Shown here: positions 34,914 to 43,079 of the stretch, piece by piece | Numbering within the stretch: the stretch's first letter is position 1 | How the letters are laid out: each line of letters starts with the position of its first letter | Origin: Elusimicrobiota bacterium | GTDB taxonomy: Bacteria; Elusimicrobiota; UBA8919 | Direction of reading: 5' to 3' | DNA: 64,000 nucleotides | NCBI GenBank assembly: GCA_016928195.1 | Contig: JAFGLF010000044.1 | Location: 248,001 to 312,000, forward strand | Made by a program: the position numbers and the translations under genes | Notes under the pieces: model-generated | Database searches by the model: none | What the model saw: only the letters and a program-made list of their open reading frames with translations | Told to the model about the DNA's origin: nothing

Positions 34914-35050
34914 TACGTTGATAGGTTGATACGTAAGTACGTTGATATGCTGATACGTTGATAAGTTGATATGGATAAAGGTTTTTACGTATTACCGTAT
35001 CACCATATTTCGTATCACCGTATTTCATATTTCCGTATTTCCATATAAAC
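34911..35050. repeat. Family C hairpin word array (8-bp unit)
   Basis: From the mutS TGA stop, GAT recurs at 8-bp steps (GATacgttGATaggttGATacg...). The right arm has CGTATTACCGTATCACC and CGTATCACCGTATTTC. Other copies are at 40376, 41835, 54606, 59782, 60436 and 62700. Confidence 0.75.
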
Positions 35051-35068
35051 GTTTTTTAGGGAGATATT

Positions 35069-35515
35069 ATGATTACTCCGATAAATGAAAAAAGAAAACA
35101 CAAAAGATTTCCGGTTCTGTACAACCTGATAAAACCGGTACTGATAAGAACGGAAGGTATGGAATCCAATGCTTCAATGCCTGCAATTATGGCAAATCTT
35201 TCTTCAGGGGGAATGGCGCTTTTAACATTTACACCGATTCCCACAGGACAGATATTGATAATTTTTCTTGATTTGAAGAGTCTGCATGTCACAAATATCA
35301 AAGCAAGGGTTACAAGATGCGAAAACAAAGGCGGCTCTTACAATCTGGGAATTCAGTTCCTGGATTTGTCAAAGGAAATTGCAGATAAAATAAGTAAAAT
35401 GGCTGATGACTTTGACCTTTGTGAAACAAGAATATTAATGGGCGACAAACCAATCTGCAGAAAGGGATGTACCTATGCTCCTCACTGCCAGAGAACTGCA
35501 AAAGGCCATTATTAA
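35069..35515 (+). CDS. PilZ-domain protein with a cysteine-rich tail
   Basis: The 148-residue protein starts KRKHKRFPVLYNLIKPVLI, with an RxxxR-like c-di-GMP motif. MPAIMANLSSGGMALLT is the D/NxSxxG motif, with Asn for Asp. LGIQFLDLS closes the barrel. A tail GDKPICRKGCTYAPHCQ has three closely spaced cysteines, not usual in PilZ proteins. It may sense c-di-GMP; output is unknown. Gap: GGGAG before the ATG. Confidence 0.78.
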   Translation: MITPINEKRKHKRFPVLYNLIKPVLIRTEGMESNASMPAIMANLSSGGMALLTFTPIPTGQILIIFLDLKSLHVTNIKARVTRCENKGGSYNLGIQFLDLSKEIADKISKMADDFDLCETRILMGDKPICRKGCTYAPHCQRTAKGHY

Positions 35516-35516
35516 A

Positions 35517-35605
35517 AACGCGAATTATTCGCGAATAAATCCACCGATTAGCGGACAGGTATTCGCGATAATTAGCGTTAGATTAGCGAAAATTCGCGTT
35601 ACTCA
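35517..35605. repeat. Family B hairpin word array
   Basis: ACGCGAATTATTCGCGAAT on the left, GCGATAATTAGCGTTAGATTAGCGAAAATTCGCG on the right in two halves. It directly precedes mutL. Confidence 0.7.
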
Positions 35606-35607
35606 AT

Positions 35608-37413
35608 ATGAGTATAAAAATTCTTGAATCTGATATTGTTAATAAAATAGCAGCAGGGGAAGTAATAGAAAGACCCGCTTCTGTCGTAAAGGAATTGGTT
35701 GAAAACTCAATTGATGCAGGTGCGGCATATATAACAGTAGAGATACAAAAAAGCGGCAAAGAATTTATAGCAGTATCGGATAACGGGCAGGGAATGACAA
35801 AAGAAGATGCCTTATTATCCGTTAAAAGACACTCCACCAGTAAAATCACGGATATATCCGACCTGGAAAAAATACGTACTATGGGATTCAGAGGCGAGGC
35901 ATTGCCTTCCATAGCATCCATATCTGCAATGGAAATTATTACAAAAACAAATAATGCAAAAACCGGTTTTTTAATGGAGCTGACCGGCGGCAATATTACA
36001 AATTCATCCGAAATCGGAACATCTGTAGGTACAATTATCAAAGTAAAAAATATTTTTAAAAACGTTCCGGCTCGTCTAAAATTTTTAAAATCCGATTCTA
36101 CCGAGAAAAACAAGATAATTTCACTGATTACCGAATATGCACTTGCAAACTTCAATTTGTCATTCCGCCTTATTTCCGATAATAAAGAACTATTCAATTA
36201 TCCTCCGGCAAGGGATCTGCTGGAACGACTGGCACAGATATTCGGGAACGAGTTTATTAACGAACTTCTAAATATAGAGCTCAGCCATGAACAGGTCGGG
36301 TTTACCCCCACACCAACAGAACGACCGTTGGTGTGGGGGTTTATAAGCAAACCGGAAAAAACATTCCTACGCAGAAACCGTATTTTTACTTTCATTAACA
36401 AAAGACCCGTAAACTCACGAACCATAGTTAATGCTGTCAAAAACGGCTATGCGGAATTTTTACAGCAGAAAGAAAATCCCGCAATGTTTTTATTTTTTGA
36501 TATTAATCCTGCATCAATAGATGTAAATGTTCATCCCACAAAAAGAGAAATCAGATTTAAGGATGACAGTGCTATTTATTCCCTTGTACTTCAAATGGTG
36601 CGTTCGCGTATTGTGACAAAAGAAGTTATACCGGCTATTAAACCCCGGCAATCATATCCTTCAGGAAGAAGTAAAGAAAACGAATTTATTGCTTCAAAAC
36701 CGGCGGGGTATGCTCCACAGGAATTTTCTATAAAAAAAGAAAGTGATAAAAAGGAAAAAACGGGTTCGCCCTTGACCCCGCCCCTGCGTACACCCAGCCC
36801 TTTTATACAAGGGCGAGGTATAGGAGCAGGGCTAAAACATATAGGCAGAATCTTTGCACTATACATTCTCGCTGAAGATACTTCTTCAGAAAACGGCAAC
36901 AGTCTTATGCTGATAGACCAGCATGCTGCACAGGAAAAAATTCTTTATGAAAAACTAAAGAAGGACATTGCAAAGAAAACATTAGCAGTACAGCCGTTAT
37001 TAGTTCCGGTAAATCTTGAACTACCGCCAAAAGAATTTGCCATTCTTCAGGAATTAAAGGAAAATCTCGGTAAAATCGGGTTTGAAGTTGACGAATTCGG
37101 AAAAAACTCTTTTATTATAAAATCTGTGCCGGTGGCAATAGGTGATACATCACCGATATCAATAGTTGCCGAAATTATAAAAAGGAAAAAAGTCGGGGAA
37201 CTCAGCGAGGCATCCGGAGACATACTTGACAATATTATGCAAACTGCCTGTAAAGCTGCCATAAAAGCCGGTGATAAACTCTCCGAAGCTGAAACCGCCA
37301 AACTTCTGGATGAATTGTTCATGTGCGCCAATCCCTACACCTGCCCACACGGAAGACCTACTATAGTCAAACTTACAAAAGACGAACTTGACAAGAGATT
37401 CTTAAGGAAATGA
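35608..37413 (+). CDS. mutL: DNA mismatch repair endonuclease MutL
   Basis: The 601-residue protein has the GHKL ATPase start (IAAGEVIERPASVVKELVEN, DNGQGM, GFRGEALPSIAS). The C-terminal domain carries the endonuclease motif DQHAAQEKILYE and CPHGRP. No MutH is needed for this type. Two in-frame palindromic segments are present: residues about 233-244 (36304-36340, perfect 14-bp arms) in the transducer domain, and residues about 392-408 (36780-36832) in the linker, reading PLRTPSPFIQGRG. Confidence 0.95.
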   Translation: MSIKILESDIVNKIAAGEVIERPASVVKELVENSIDAGAAYITVEIQKSGKEFIAVSDNGQGMTKEDALLSVKRHSTSKITDISDLEKIRTMGFRGEALPSIASISAMEIITKTNNAKTGFLMELTGGNITNSSEIGTSVGTIIKVKNIFKNVPARLKFLKSDSTEKNKIISLITEYALANFNLSFRLISDNKELFNYPPARDLLERLAQIFGNEFINELLNIELSHEQVGFTPTPTERPLVWGFISKPEKTFLRRNRIFTFINKRPVNSRTIVNAVKNGYAEFLQQKENPAMFLFFDINPASIDVNVHPTKREIRFKDDSAIYSLVLQMVRSRIVTKEVIPAIKPRQSYPSGRSKENEFIASKPAGYAPQEFSIKKESDKKEKTGSPLTPPLRTPSPFIQGRGIGAGLKHIGRIFALYILAEDTSSENGNSLMLIDQHAAQEKILYEKLKKDIAKKTLAVQPLLVPVNLELPPKEFAILQELKENLGKIGFEVDEFGKNSFIIKSVPVAIGDTSPISIVAEIIKRKKVGELSEASGDILDNIMQTACKAAIKAGDKLSEAETAKLLDELFMCANPYTCPHGRPTIVKLTKDELDKRFLRK

Positions 37414-37574
37414 CGATTACTGCGAGGCGTGAGCAAGAAATTTAGTCGGACACTAGAGGAACGCAGGGAATCCTCCGCGGAGGACTTCCAGACCCTTAAT
37501 TTGCGGCTACGCTTCCCAGGAGCAAATTCCGGAGTGAAAGCAATGGGATGGTTGCCCGAGCGGGTATGTAAAAA
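37414..37574. other. mutL-miaA spacer with TCCTCCGCGGAGGA palindrome
   Basis: The 160-base gap has a 14-bp palindrome TCCTCCGCGGAGGA (about 37490), the same core as in the two broken tRNA-Pro copies near 44 kb. A GCCCGAGCGGG hairpin lies near 37555. No gene or promoter was seen. Confidence 0.5.
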
Positions 37575-38507
37575 ATGAAGATGAAAAATGTTATTGTAAT
37601 TGCCGGGCCGACTGCAACAGGTAAAACAGAGGTTGCAATCAAATTGGCAAAAAAAATAAATGGTGAGATAATTTCAGCCGACTCACGCCAGATTTATAAA
37701 TATCTGGATATAGGAACAAATAAACCGGCAAAAAAACAACTGTCGTCCGTAAAACATTATCTGATTGACATCATTGAACCAACCGAAAACTTTACTGCAG
37801 GTGATTTTGCAAAACTTGCCAATAAAAAAATAAAAGAGATTCTCTCAAAAGGAAAAACACCGATTGTTACCGGCGGAACGGGTCTTTATATTAAAGCACT
37901 GATTGACGGACTTATAGAGGTTCCAAAAAACCCAACTGTCAGGAACAAACTAAACAATTATTATGAAAAATTCGGACTTGAATATCTTTATAAAAAACTT
38001 TATAAACTGGACCGGGAAACAGCGAAAACAATCGACAGAAATAATCCAAGACGGGTCATACGTGCATTGGAAATATATTATTCAACCGGAAAGAAATTTT
38101 CAGTATTAAAAAAAGAATCGGCTGATAACAGGAATCTGGGTTCCGGTTATAATTTCCTGATTTTCGGATTAAATAACCCGAGGACAAACCTATACAAAAA
38201 TATAAACAGGCGTGTCGATAAAATGATAAGAACCGGCCTGTTTAAAGAGGTCAGGAAACTTATAAAAAAATACTCATCACAAAACGATATTCTGCAGAAA
38301 ACAATCGGTTATAAAGAAATTATTGATTCTATGAATAATAAAACAACCCGGCTGGAGGCAATTAATCTAATAAAACAAAATACACGTAATTACGCAAAAA
38401 GACAAATTACCTGGTTCAAAAAAGATAAAAGGATTTTATGGGGAAATACTATGAATAATTCGCTAAAAAACATATTGAATTCAATAAGAAAATCTGGTAT
38501 AATTTAG
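37575..38507 (+). CDS. miaA: tRNA dimethylallyltransferase
   Basis: The 310-residue MiaA has the P-loop GPTATGKTEVAIKLA, DSRQIYKYLDIGTNKP, VKHYLIDIIEPTENFTAGDF, GTGLYIKALIDG, and the C-terminal RQITWFKKD. It adds dimethylallyl to A37 of tRNAs reading UNN codons, giving MiaB's substrate. A second ATG six bases downstream could also serve as start. The promoter of hflX lies in its last 35 bases. Confidence 0.95.
   Translation: MKMKNVIVIAGPTATGKTEVAIKLAKKINGEIISADSRQIYKYLDIGTNKPAKKQLSSVKHYLIDIIEPTENFTAGDFAKLANKKIKEILSKGKTPIVTGGTGLYIKALIDGLIEVPKNPTVRNKLNNYYEKFGLEYLYKKLYKLDRETAKTIDRNNPRRVIRALEIYYSTGKKFSVLKKESADNRNLGSGYNFLIFGLNNPRTNLYKNINRRVDKMIRTGLFKEVRKLIKKYSSQNDILQKTIGYKEIIDSMNNKTTRLEAINLIKQNTRNYAKRQITWFKKDKRILWGNTMNNSLKNILNSIRKSGII
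38475..38503 (+). promoter_or_regulatory. hflX promoter inside the miaA 3' end
   Basis: TTGAAT (38475-38480), exact 17-bp spacer, TATAAT (38498-38503). Eight bases later is the GTG start of hflX, so transcription would begin at or next to the start codon. Confidence 0.7.
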
Positions 38508-38511
38508 TTCT

Positions 38512-39795
38512 GTGATTAGAAAGAGAAAAGCAGTTTTGATAAGCCTTGATACCGCTAATAAAAAAGCAACTACTGATGAATCACTTAAAGAACTAAATCA
38601 ACTTGCTTTCACCAGAGGCATTGAAACTTTTAACAGCATAGTACAAAGAAAAGAAAAACCAAACGCCAAATTCTTTATTGGAAAAGGCAAGGTCTTTGAA
38701 ATAAAAAAGTTTTGCGAAAACAACCATATCGATATTATTATTTTTGATGACGATTTAACACCTGCACAGCAAAAAAATCTGGAAGACACCATTAACGTTA
38801 GGGTTATTGACAGGACCCGGCTGATTCTTGACATATTTGCCCAGAGAGCAAAAACACAGGAAGCAAAACTCCAGATAGAACTTGCAGAAAAATATTATCA
38901 GCTGCCTCGTCTTACAGGTAAAGGAAAAACATTGGCACAGCAGGTTGGAAACATCGGCGTAAGAGGCGGGGCCGGCGAAAAAAAACTGGAAGTTGAAAGA
39001 AGAAGGATCCGTGACAGGATTGCCCATCTTAAAAAAGAAATTGAAAAAATTAAACACCACCGTGAAATCCAGAGAACAAAAAGACAGGACGTCCCGGTTC
39101 CGGTAGTATCATTGGTAGGATATACAAATGTCGGGAAATCCACACTCCTGAATTATCTTACCTGCCCGACCAGTCCGGTCAGGCGGGCTAAATCCCGGAA
39201 AGACGGTGCGGTATACGCAGACGATAAACTTTTTGCTACACTTGATACAACGACAAGAAAAATCAAACTACCGGGCGGAAAGTGGGTACTGTTCACCGAT
39301 ACGGTAGGATTTATAAAAAAATTGCCGCACCAGCTGGTTGCTGCATTTAAATCAACCCTTGAAGAAATTACCCGTTCCGATTTAATCATTCATCTTATTG
39401 ATATTATGAATCCAAATCATAAGGAATCCGAAAAAACAGTATTGAATGTATTAAAAGAAATAGGAGCGGACAAACTACCCGTAATAAATGTCTATAACAA
39501 ATGCGATTTATTGAAATCAAGAGGAAATTCAAACAACAATGAGTATATTCATATCTCTGCTGTTACAGGAAGCGGGATACCCGAACTATTGACACTAACG
39601 GATAGAAAATTCAGTGAAAATCTTGAATATAAAAAGATATCGGTACCTTATGACTTAATATCCATTATTGACAAAATAAGAATGGTAGGTAAAATTATAG
39701 ATTACGAACCGTGTAAAAATTACGCTAAATTAAAAATCCTTATTGATAAGAAAAATTGGGGGCAAATAGAAAAATTCCTAAATAGAGTACACTAA
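38512..39795 (+). CDS. hflX: Ribosome-splitting GTPase HflX
   Basis: The 427-residue GTPase has the HflX N-terminal domain with RLILDIFAQRAKTQEAKLQIELA and RGGAGEKKLEVERRRIRDR. The G domain has GYTNVGKSTLLN, FATLDTTTR, FTDTVGFIKKLPHQLVAAFKSTLEE and NKCDL. It splits stalled ribosomes. About 10 extra residues (CPTSPVRRAKSRKDG region) follow the P-loop helix, encoded by a palindromic element at 39161-39187. The start is GTG, fitting the nearby leaderless promoter. The stop touches the plsY ATG. Confidence 0.94.
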   Translation: MIRKRKAVLISLDTANKKATTDESLKELNQLAFTRGIETFNSIVQRKEKPNAKFFIGKGKVFEIKKFCENNHIDIIIFDDDLTPAQQKNLEDTINVRVIDRTRLILDIFAQRAKTQEAKLQIELAEKYYQLPRLTGKGKTLAQQVGNIGVRGGAGEKKLEVERRRIRDRIAHLKKEIEKIKHHREIQRTKRQDVPVPVVSLVGYTNVGKSTLLNYLTCPTSPVRRAKSRKDGAVYADDKLFATLDTTTRKIKLPGGKWVLFTDTVGFIKKLPHQLVAAFKSTLEEITRSDLIIHLIDIMNPNHKESEKTVLNVLKEIGADKLPVINVYNKCDLLKSRGNSNNNEYIHISAVTGSGIPELLTLTDRKFSENLEYKKISVPYDLISIIDKIRMVGKIIDYEPCKNYAKLKILIDKKNWGQIEKFLNRVH

Positions 39796-40380
39796 ATGAT
39801 TTATATTGTTTTAGTATTATCATTTTTAATAGGTTCGATTCCAACAGGATATTTGATATCAAAAACTTTCTATGGTATAGATATACGTCAGCACGGCAGC
39901 GGCAATACCGGCGCAACAAACGTAGGACGAATACTTGGAAAAAAACCCGCAATAATAACATTCTTAACTGATACACTGAAAGGATTTTTACCTGTACTGC
40001 TTAGTAAAAAGCTGTTCCCGGATACATCGATTATTGTTCCTGTAATAGCAGCTTTTCTGGCAGTTGCCGGAAACATGTGGACACCATTCCTGAAATTTAA
40101 GGGCGGGAAAGGCGTAGCTACCGGCTGCGGAGTGTTTCTGGGACTTGCTCCTGCAGCAACCGGCTTTTCATTGGTTATTTTTATTATTACACTTGCAATA
40201 ACAAAATACGTATCGATTAGTTCTATAACTGCAGCTGTGTCATTGCCTGTTTTTTTATATATATTAGATAAACAAGAACTTCTAATATATATATCTTTAC
40301 TGCTCGCTGTTATGATTATATGGAGGCATAAGTCAAATATAAAGAAACTTCTTGATAAGACAGAACAAAAAATACGGTGA
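39796..40380 (+). CDS. plsY: Glycerol-3-phosphate acyltransferase PlsY
   Basis: The 194-residue membrane protein has the three PlsY motifs: SFLIGSIPTGYLISK, RQHGSGNTGATNVGR, and FKGGKGVATGCGVFLGL. It acylates glycerol-3-phosphate from acyl-phosphate, the first step of phospholipid synthesis. Start follows the hflX stop directly. Its TGA stop is inside a family C word (GGTGATATGG). GpsA, which supplies glycerol-3-phosphate, follows. Confidence 0.95.
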   Translation: MIYIVLVLSFLIGSIPTGYLISKTFYGIDIRQHGSGNTGATNVGRILGKKPAIITFLTDTLKGFLPVLLSKKLFPDTSIIVPVIAAFLAVAGNMWTPFLKFKGGKGVATGCGVFLGLAPAATGFSLVIFIITLAITKYVSISSITAAVSLPVFLYILDKQELLIYISLLLAVMIIWRHKSNIKKLLDKTEQKIR

Positions 40381-40455
40381 TATGGAAATACGGTAATATG
40401 TAAAAAACCTTTAACCGTATCATCTTATCAACGTATAAACGTATCAACTAGGAGA
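40376..40455. repeat. Family C array between plsY and gpsA
   Basis: GGTGATATGGAAATACGGTA words on the left and CGTATCATCTTATCAACG-type words on the right. An AGGAGA ribosome-binding site follows at the end. Confidence 0.65.
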
Positions 40456-40460
40456 CTTAA

Positions 40461-41441
40461 ATGAATATAGCGGTAATTGGTGCAGGTGCGTGGGGAGCAA
40501 CATTGGCACAATATCTCAAAAAAAAAGGACACAATATATTTCTCTGGGAATTCAACAAACCCCGCATTAATTATCTGCAGAGGCATAAACATCCTTTATT
40601 CTTTCCTCATATAAAACTTAGTAAAAACATTTTTCTGACAAATAATTTTTCTCTTGTTATTCCAAAAGCCAAAATAATATTATTAACTGTTCCTGCACAA
40701 ACACTGCGTTCTACTCTGAAAAAATTATCAAAATACACTAATAAAAAACAAATTTTTGTAATAGCGAGTAAGGGAATTGAAATTAACTCCGGCAAAAGGC
40801 TTTCCGAAGTGGTAAGAGAAGAACTTAACACAAAAAACATTACTGTTTTATCAGGTCCAAGTTTTGCCAAAGAGGTAGCCCATGAACTGCCCACGACTCT
40901 AACAGTGGCAGGTAACATAAAAAATTCAAAAACAATTCAAAACAATTTTTCGTCGCGAAACCTAAGGATTTATACAAATCCGGATATTATAGGTGTTGAA
41001 CTCGGCGGTGCACTAAAGAACATCATAGCAGTCGCATGCGGAATAGCAAAAGGCATGGGGTTAGGAGACAACACCAGTGCCGCAATAATAACACGCGGAC
41101 TTGTTGAAATTACGCGGTTCGGAAAAAAACTCGGTGCAAAAAAAGAAACATTTTCCGGCCTTTCCGGCATGGGCGACATGGTCATGACATCTTTTTCAAG
41201 AAATTCCAGAAATGAAACCTTCGGAGAACTAATAGGCCGAGGTTTTAAAACCGGCGAAGCAATAAAAAAAATAGGGATGACAGTCGAAGGGGTACCTACA
41301 ACAAAAGCAGTTGTAAAACTCTCAAAAAAAATAAAGATTGAAATGCCGATAACAAATGAAGTTTACAAAATAATCTTTAAAAATGTAAGCCCTAAGAGAG
41401 CGATTTCAACACTAATGACAAGAAGCGCCAAACCAGAATAA
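40461..41441 (+). CDS. gpsA: Glycerol-3-phosphate dehydrogenase [NAD(P)+]
   Basis: The 326-residue enzyme has the Rossmann motif VIGAGAWGATLAQYL, LSGPSFAKEVAHELPT, the catalytic Lys in GGALKNIIAVACGIAKGMGLGDNT, and SGMGDMVMTSFS. It reduces dihydroxyacetone phosphate to glycerol-3-phosphate for PlsY. Length is normal. Confidence 0.95.
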   Translation: MNIAVIGAGAWGATLAQYLKKKGHNIFLWEFNKPRINYLQRHKHPLFFPHIKLSKNIFLTNNFSLVIPKAKIILLTVPAQTLRSTLKKLSKYTNKKQIFVIASKGIEINSGKRLSEVVREELNTKNITVLSGPSFAKEVAHELPTTLTVAGNIKNSKTIQNNFSSRNLRIYTNPDIIGVELGGALKNIIAVACGIAKGMGLGDNTSAAIITRGLVEITRFGKKLGAKKETFSGLSGMGDMVMTSFSRNSRNETFGELIGRGFKTGEAIKKIGMTVEGVPTTKAVVKLSKKIKIEMPITNEVYKIIFKNVSPKRAISTLMTRSAKPE

Positions 41442-41560
41442 ACAAACGCGAATATACGCGAATAGAGAGGAAACGCAAATTAACGCGAATAAAACCAATT
41501 TAGATATTTGCGACAATTAGCGTTGAATTAGCGAAGATTTGCGTTCACGAGTATAGCGAG
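41442..41560. repeat. Family B hairpin word array
   Basis: ACGCGAATATACGCGAATAG and ACGCAAATTAACGCGAAT on the left; ATTTGCGACAATTAGCG and GAATTAGCGAAGATTTGCG on the right. Confidence 0.7.
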
Positions 41561-41565
41561 GGAAT

Positions 41566-41826
41566 ATGGATAAAAAAGACATTATTGAGGCAATGGCAAG
41601 AAGAACATGCTGCAGAAAAGAAGCACAGGATGCATTTGTAGAATTTTTAACATCTGCAAAAAAAGCACTTTTCAGAGGAGAAAAAATCCATTTAAAGGGT
41701 ATAGGTACATTGTATGTAAAAATGAGAAAAGAAAGAAGAGTCAGAAATCCAAAAACAAGGGAAATAATGAAAATAAGGCCTAAACGGGTCATACGTTTTA
41801 AAGCATCTGAGATACCCTTAGGCTAG
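41566..41826 (+). CDS. HU/IHF-family DNA-bending protein
   Basis: The 86-residue protein has the HU layout: KKDIIEAMARRTCCRKEAQDAF, GEKIHLKGIGTLYVKMRKERRVRNPKT with the DNA arm, and IRPKRVIRFKASEIP. It organises the nucleoid. HU proteins also bind four-way junctions and hairpins, notable given the hairpin-rich spacers, but no direct link is shown. Confidence 0.9.
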   Translation: MDKKDIIEAMARRTCCRKEAQDAFVEFLTSAKKALFRGEKIHLKGIGTLYVKMRKERRVRNPKTREIMKIRPKRVIRFKASEIPLG

Positions 41827-41930
41827 AAATACAAATAGTATATCGGTGATATGGAAATACGGTGATACGTATATATGTAAAAATCATTTAACCGTATCAG
41901 CATATCAGCGTATCAGCGTATTCTATTACG
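41824..41930. repeat. Family D/C spacer between HU and MerR genes
   Basis: The HU stop lies in GGCTAGAAATACAAATAG (family D-like). GGTGATATGGAAATACGGTG follows on the left and CGTATCAGCATATCAGCG on the right. Confidence 0.65.
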
Positions 41931-41941
41931 GAGTAAACAGA

Positions 41942-42292
41942 ATGGAAGCAGAAGATAAAAATTTTTATTCAATAGGTGATGTGGAAAGAATAACCGGAAT
42001 TAAAGCCTATATTCTGCGTTACTGGGAACAGGAATTCCGTATTTTAAGACCGGCCCGAAGAACATCAGGCCAGAGAAAATATACCAGAACCGATATAGAC
42101 CTGATACTTAAAATCAAAGAACTGTTATACACAAAAGAATACACTATTGCAGGAGCAAAAAAATTTCTGATAGAAGAAAGGAGAAAAAGAAAGAAACAAA
42201 CCACTCTGGATTTCGGGAAAGAATCTGTAAGTGCTGATTTAGTAAATAAATTAAAAAAAGAGCTCAAGGAAATTCTGGAAATACTAAAGTGA
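41942..42292 (+). CDS. MerR-family transcriptional regulator
   Basis: The 116-residue protein has the MerR winged-helix start FYSIGDVERITGIKAYILRY, WEQEFRILRPARR, and GQRKYTRTDIDLILKIKELL. The rest is a short basic coiled coil. There is no ligand domain. It resembles the HspR/MlrA-like 'DNA-binding only' members often next to HU-type genes. The ATG at 41942 follows CGGAG; the longer upstream frame is repeat DNA. Confidence 0.87.
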   Translation: MEAEDKNFYSIGDVERITGIKAYILRYWEQEFRILRPARRTSGQRKYTRTDIDLILKIKELLYTKEYTIAGAKKFLIEERRKRKKQTTLDFGKESVSADLVNKLKKELKEILEILK

Positions 42293-42296
42293 ACGG

Positions 42297-42425
42297 CAAT
42301 GCAATAGCGCAATAGAGCAGAAGTACAGAGAGCAAAAGTAACTTCTAAACTTTTGTACTTATAACTTTTGCACTCTTGCACTGGTGTTTTGAACTTTTGC
42401 ACTTGCTGCTTCTGCACTTTGTACT
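42297..42425. repeat. Family G hairpin word array
   Basis: GAGCAGAAGTACAGAGAGCA on the left; CTTTTGCACTCTTGCACTGG and CTTTTGCACTTGCTGCTTC on the right. A second copy is at 49801. Confidence 0.7.
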
Positions 42426-42434
42426 GGTTTTGTC

Positions 42435-43076
42435 ATGGAAAATTTTGAAGAATTGCGTCGCCTTATGGTTCAAACTCAGATTATACCGAGAGGCATTTCC
42501 GACAAAAAAGTAATTGACACAATGCTGAAAGTCCCAAGAGAAAAATTCATTGATGAAAAGTTTTATAACGATGCATACGGCGACCATCCTCTTCCGATAG
42601 GCGAATCGCAGACAATTTCACAACCGTTTATGGTAGCTCTTATGACGGAACATATGAAGCTTACGGGCAGTGAGAAGGTGCTTGAAATCGGAACCGGTTC
42701 CGGATATCAGACAGCTATTCTTGCAGAATTATCAAAAGAAGTCTATTCGGTTGAAAGAATATCGGTTCTTTACGAAAAAACAAAAAGTATTCTTTCAGAA
42801 CTTGGTTATAAAAACATCTTTCTTTTTAACGATGACGGCAGCCAGGGACTCAAAAAACATGCTCCATATGACAGAATTATTGTCACTGCAGCAGCAGATA
42901 AAATTCCGCAGCCGTTAATTGACCAGCTTACAGAGGGGGGAAGAATTGTAATCCCTGTCGGAGAAAGATTTTCACAGGATCTGACGGTTGCTGATAAAAT
43001 AAAAGGCAGCCTGAAAATTCATAATTACGGTGGTTGTGTTTTTGTCCCTCTGGTAGGAAAACACGGAATGAGTTAA
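42435..43076 (+). CDS. pcm: Protein-L-isoaspartate O-methyltransferase
   Basis: The 213-residue SAM methyltransferase has RGISDKKVIDTMLKVPREKF, GESQTISQPFMVALMTE, and VLEIGTGSGYQTAILAEL (SAM motif I). APYDRIIVTAAADKIP and GGRIVIPVG complete the Pcm pattern. It repairs isoaspartyl damage in proteins. The next gene starts three bases after its stop. Confidence 0.95.
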   Translation: MENFEELRRLMVQTQIIPRGISDKKVIDTMLKVPREKFIDEKFYNDAYGDHPLPIGESQTISQPFMVALMTEHMKLTGSEKVLEIGTGSGYQTAILAELSKEVYSVERISVLYEKTKSILSELGYKNIFLFNDDGSQGLKKHAPYDRIIVTAAADKIPQPLIDQLTEGGRIVIPVGERFSQDLTVADKIKGSLKIHNYGGCVFVPLVGKHGMS

Positions 43077-43079
43077 CAG

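Noticed and set aside
37540-37574. GGTTGCCCGAGCGGGTATG as a tRNA-Leu/Ser fragment
   Set aside because: Only a D-arm-like hairpin is present, with no acceptor, anticodon or T arm nearby.
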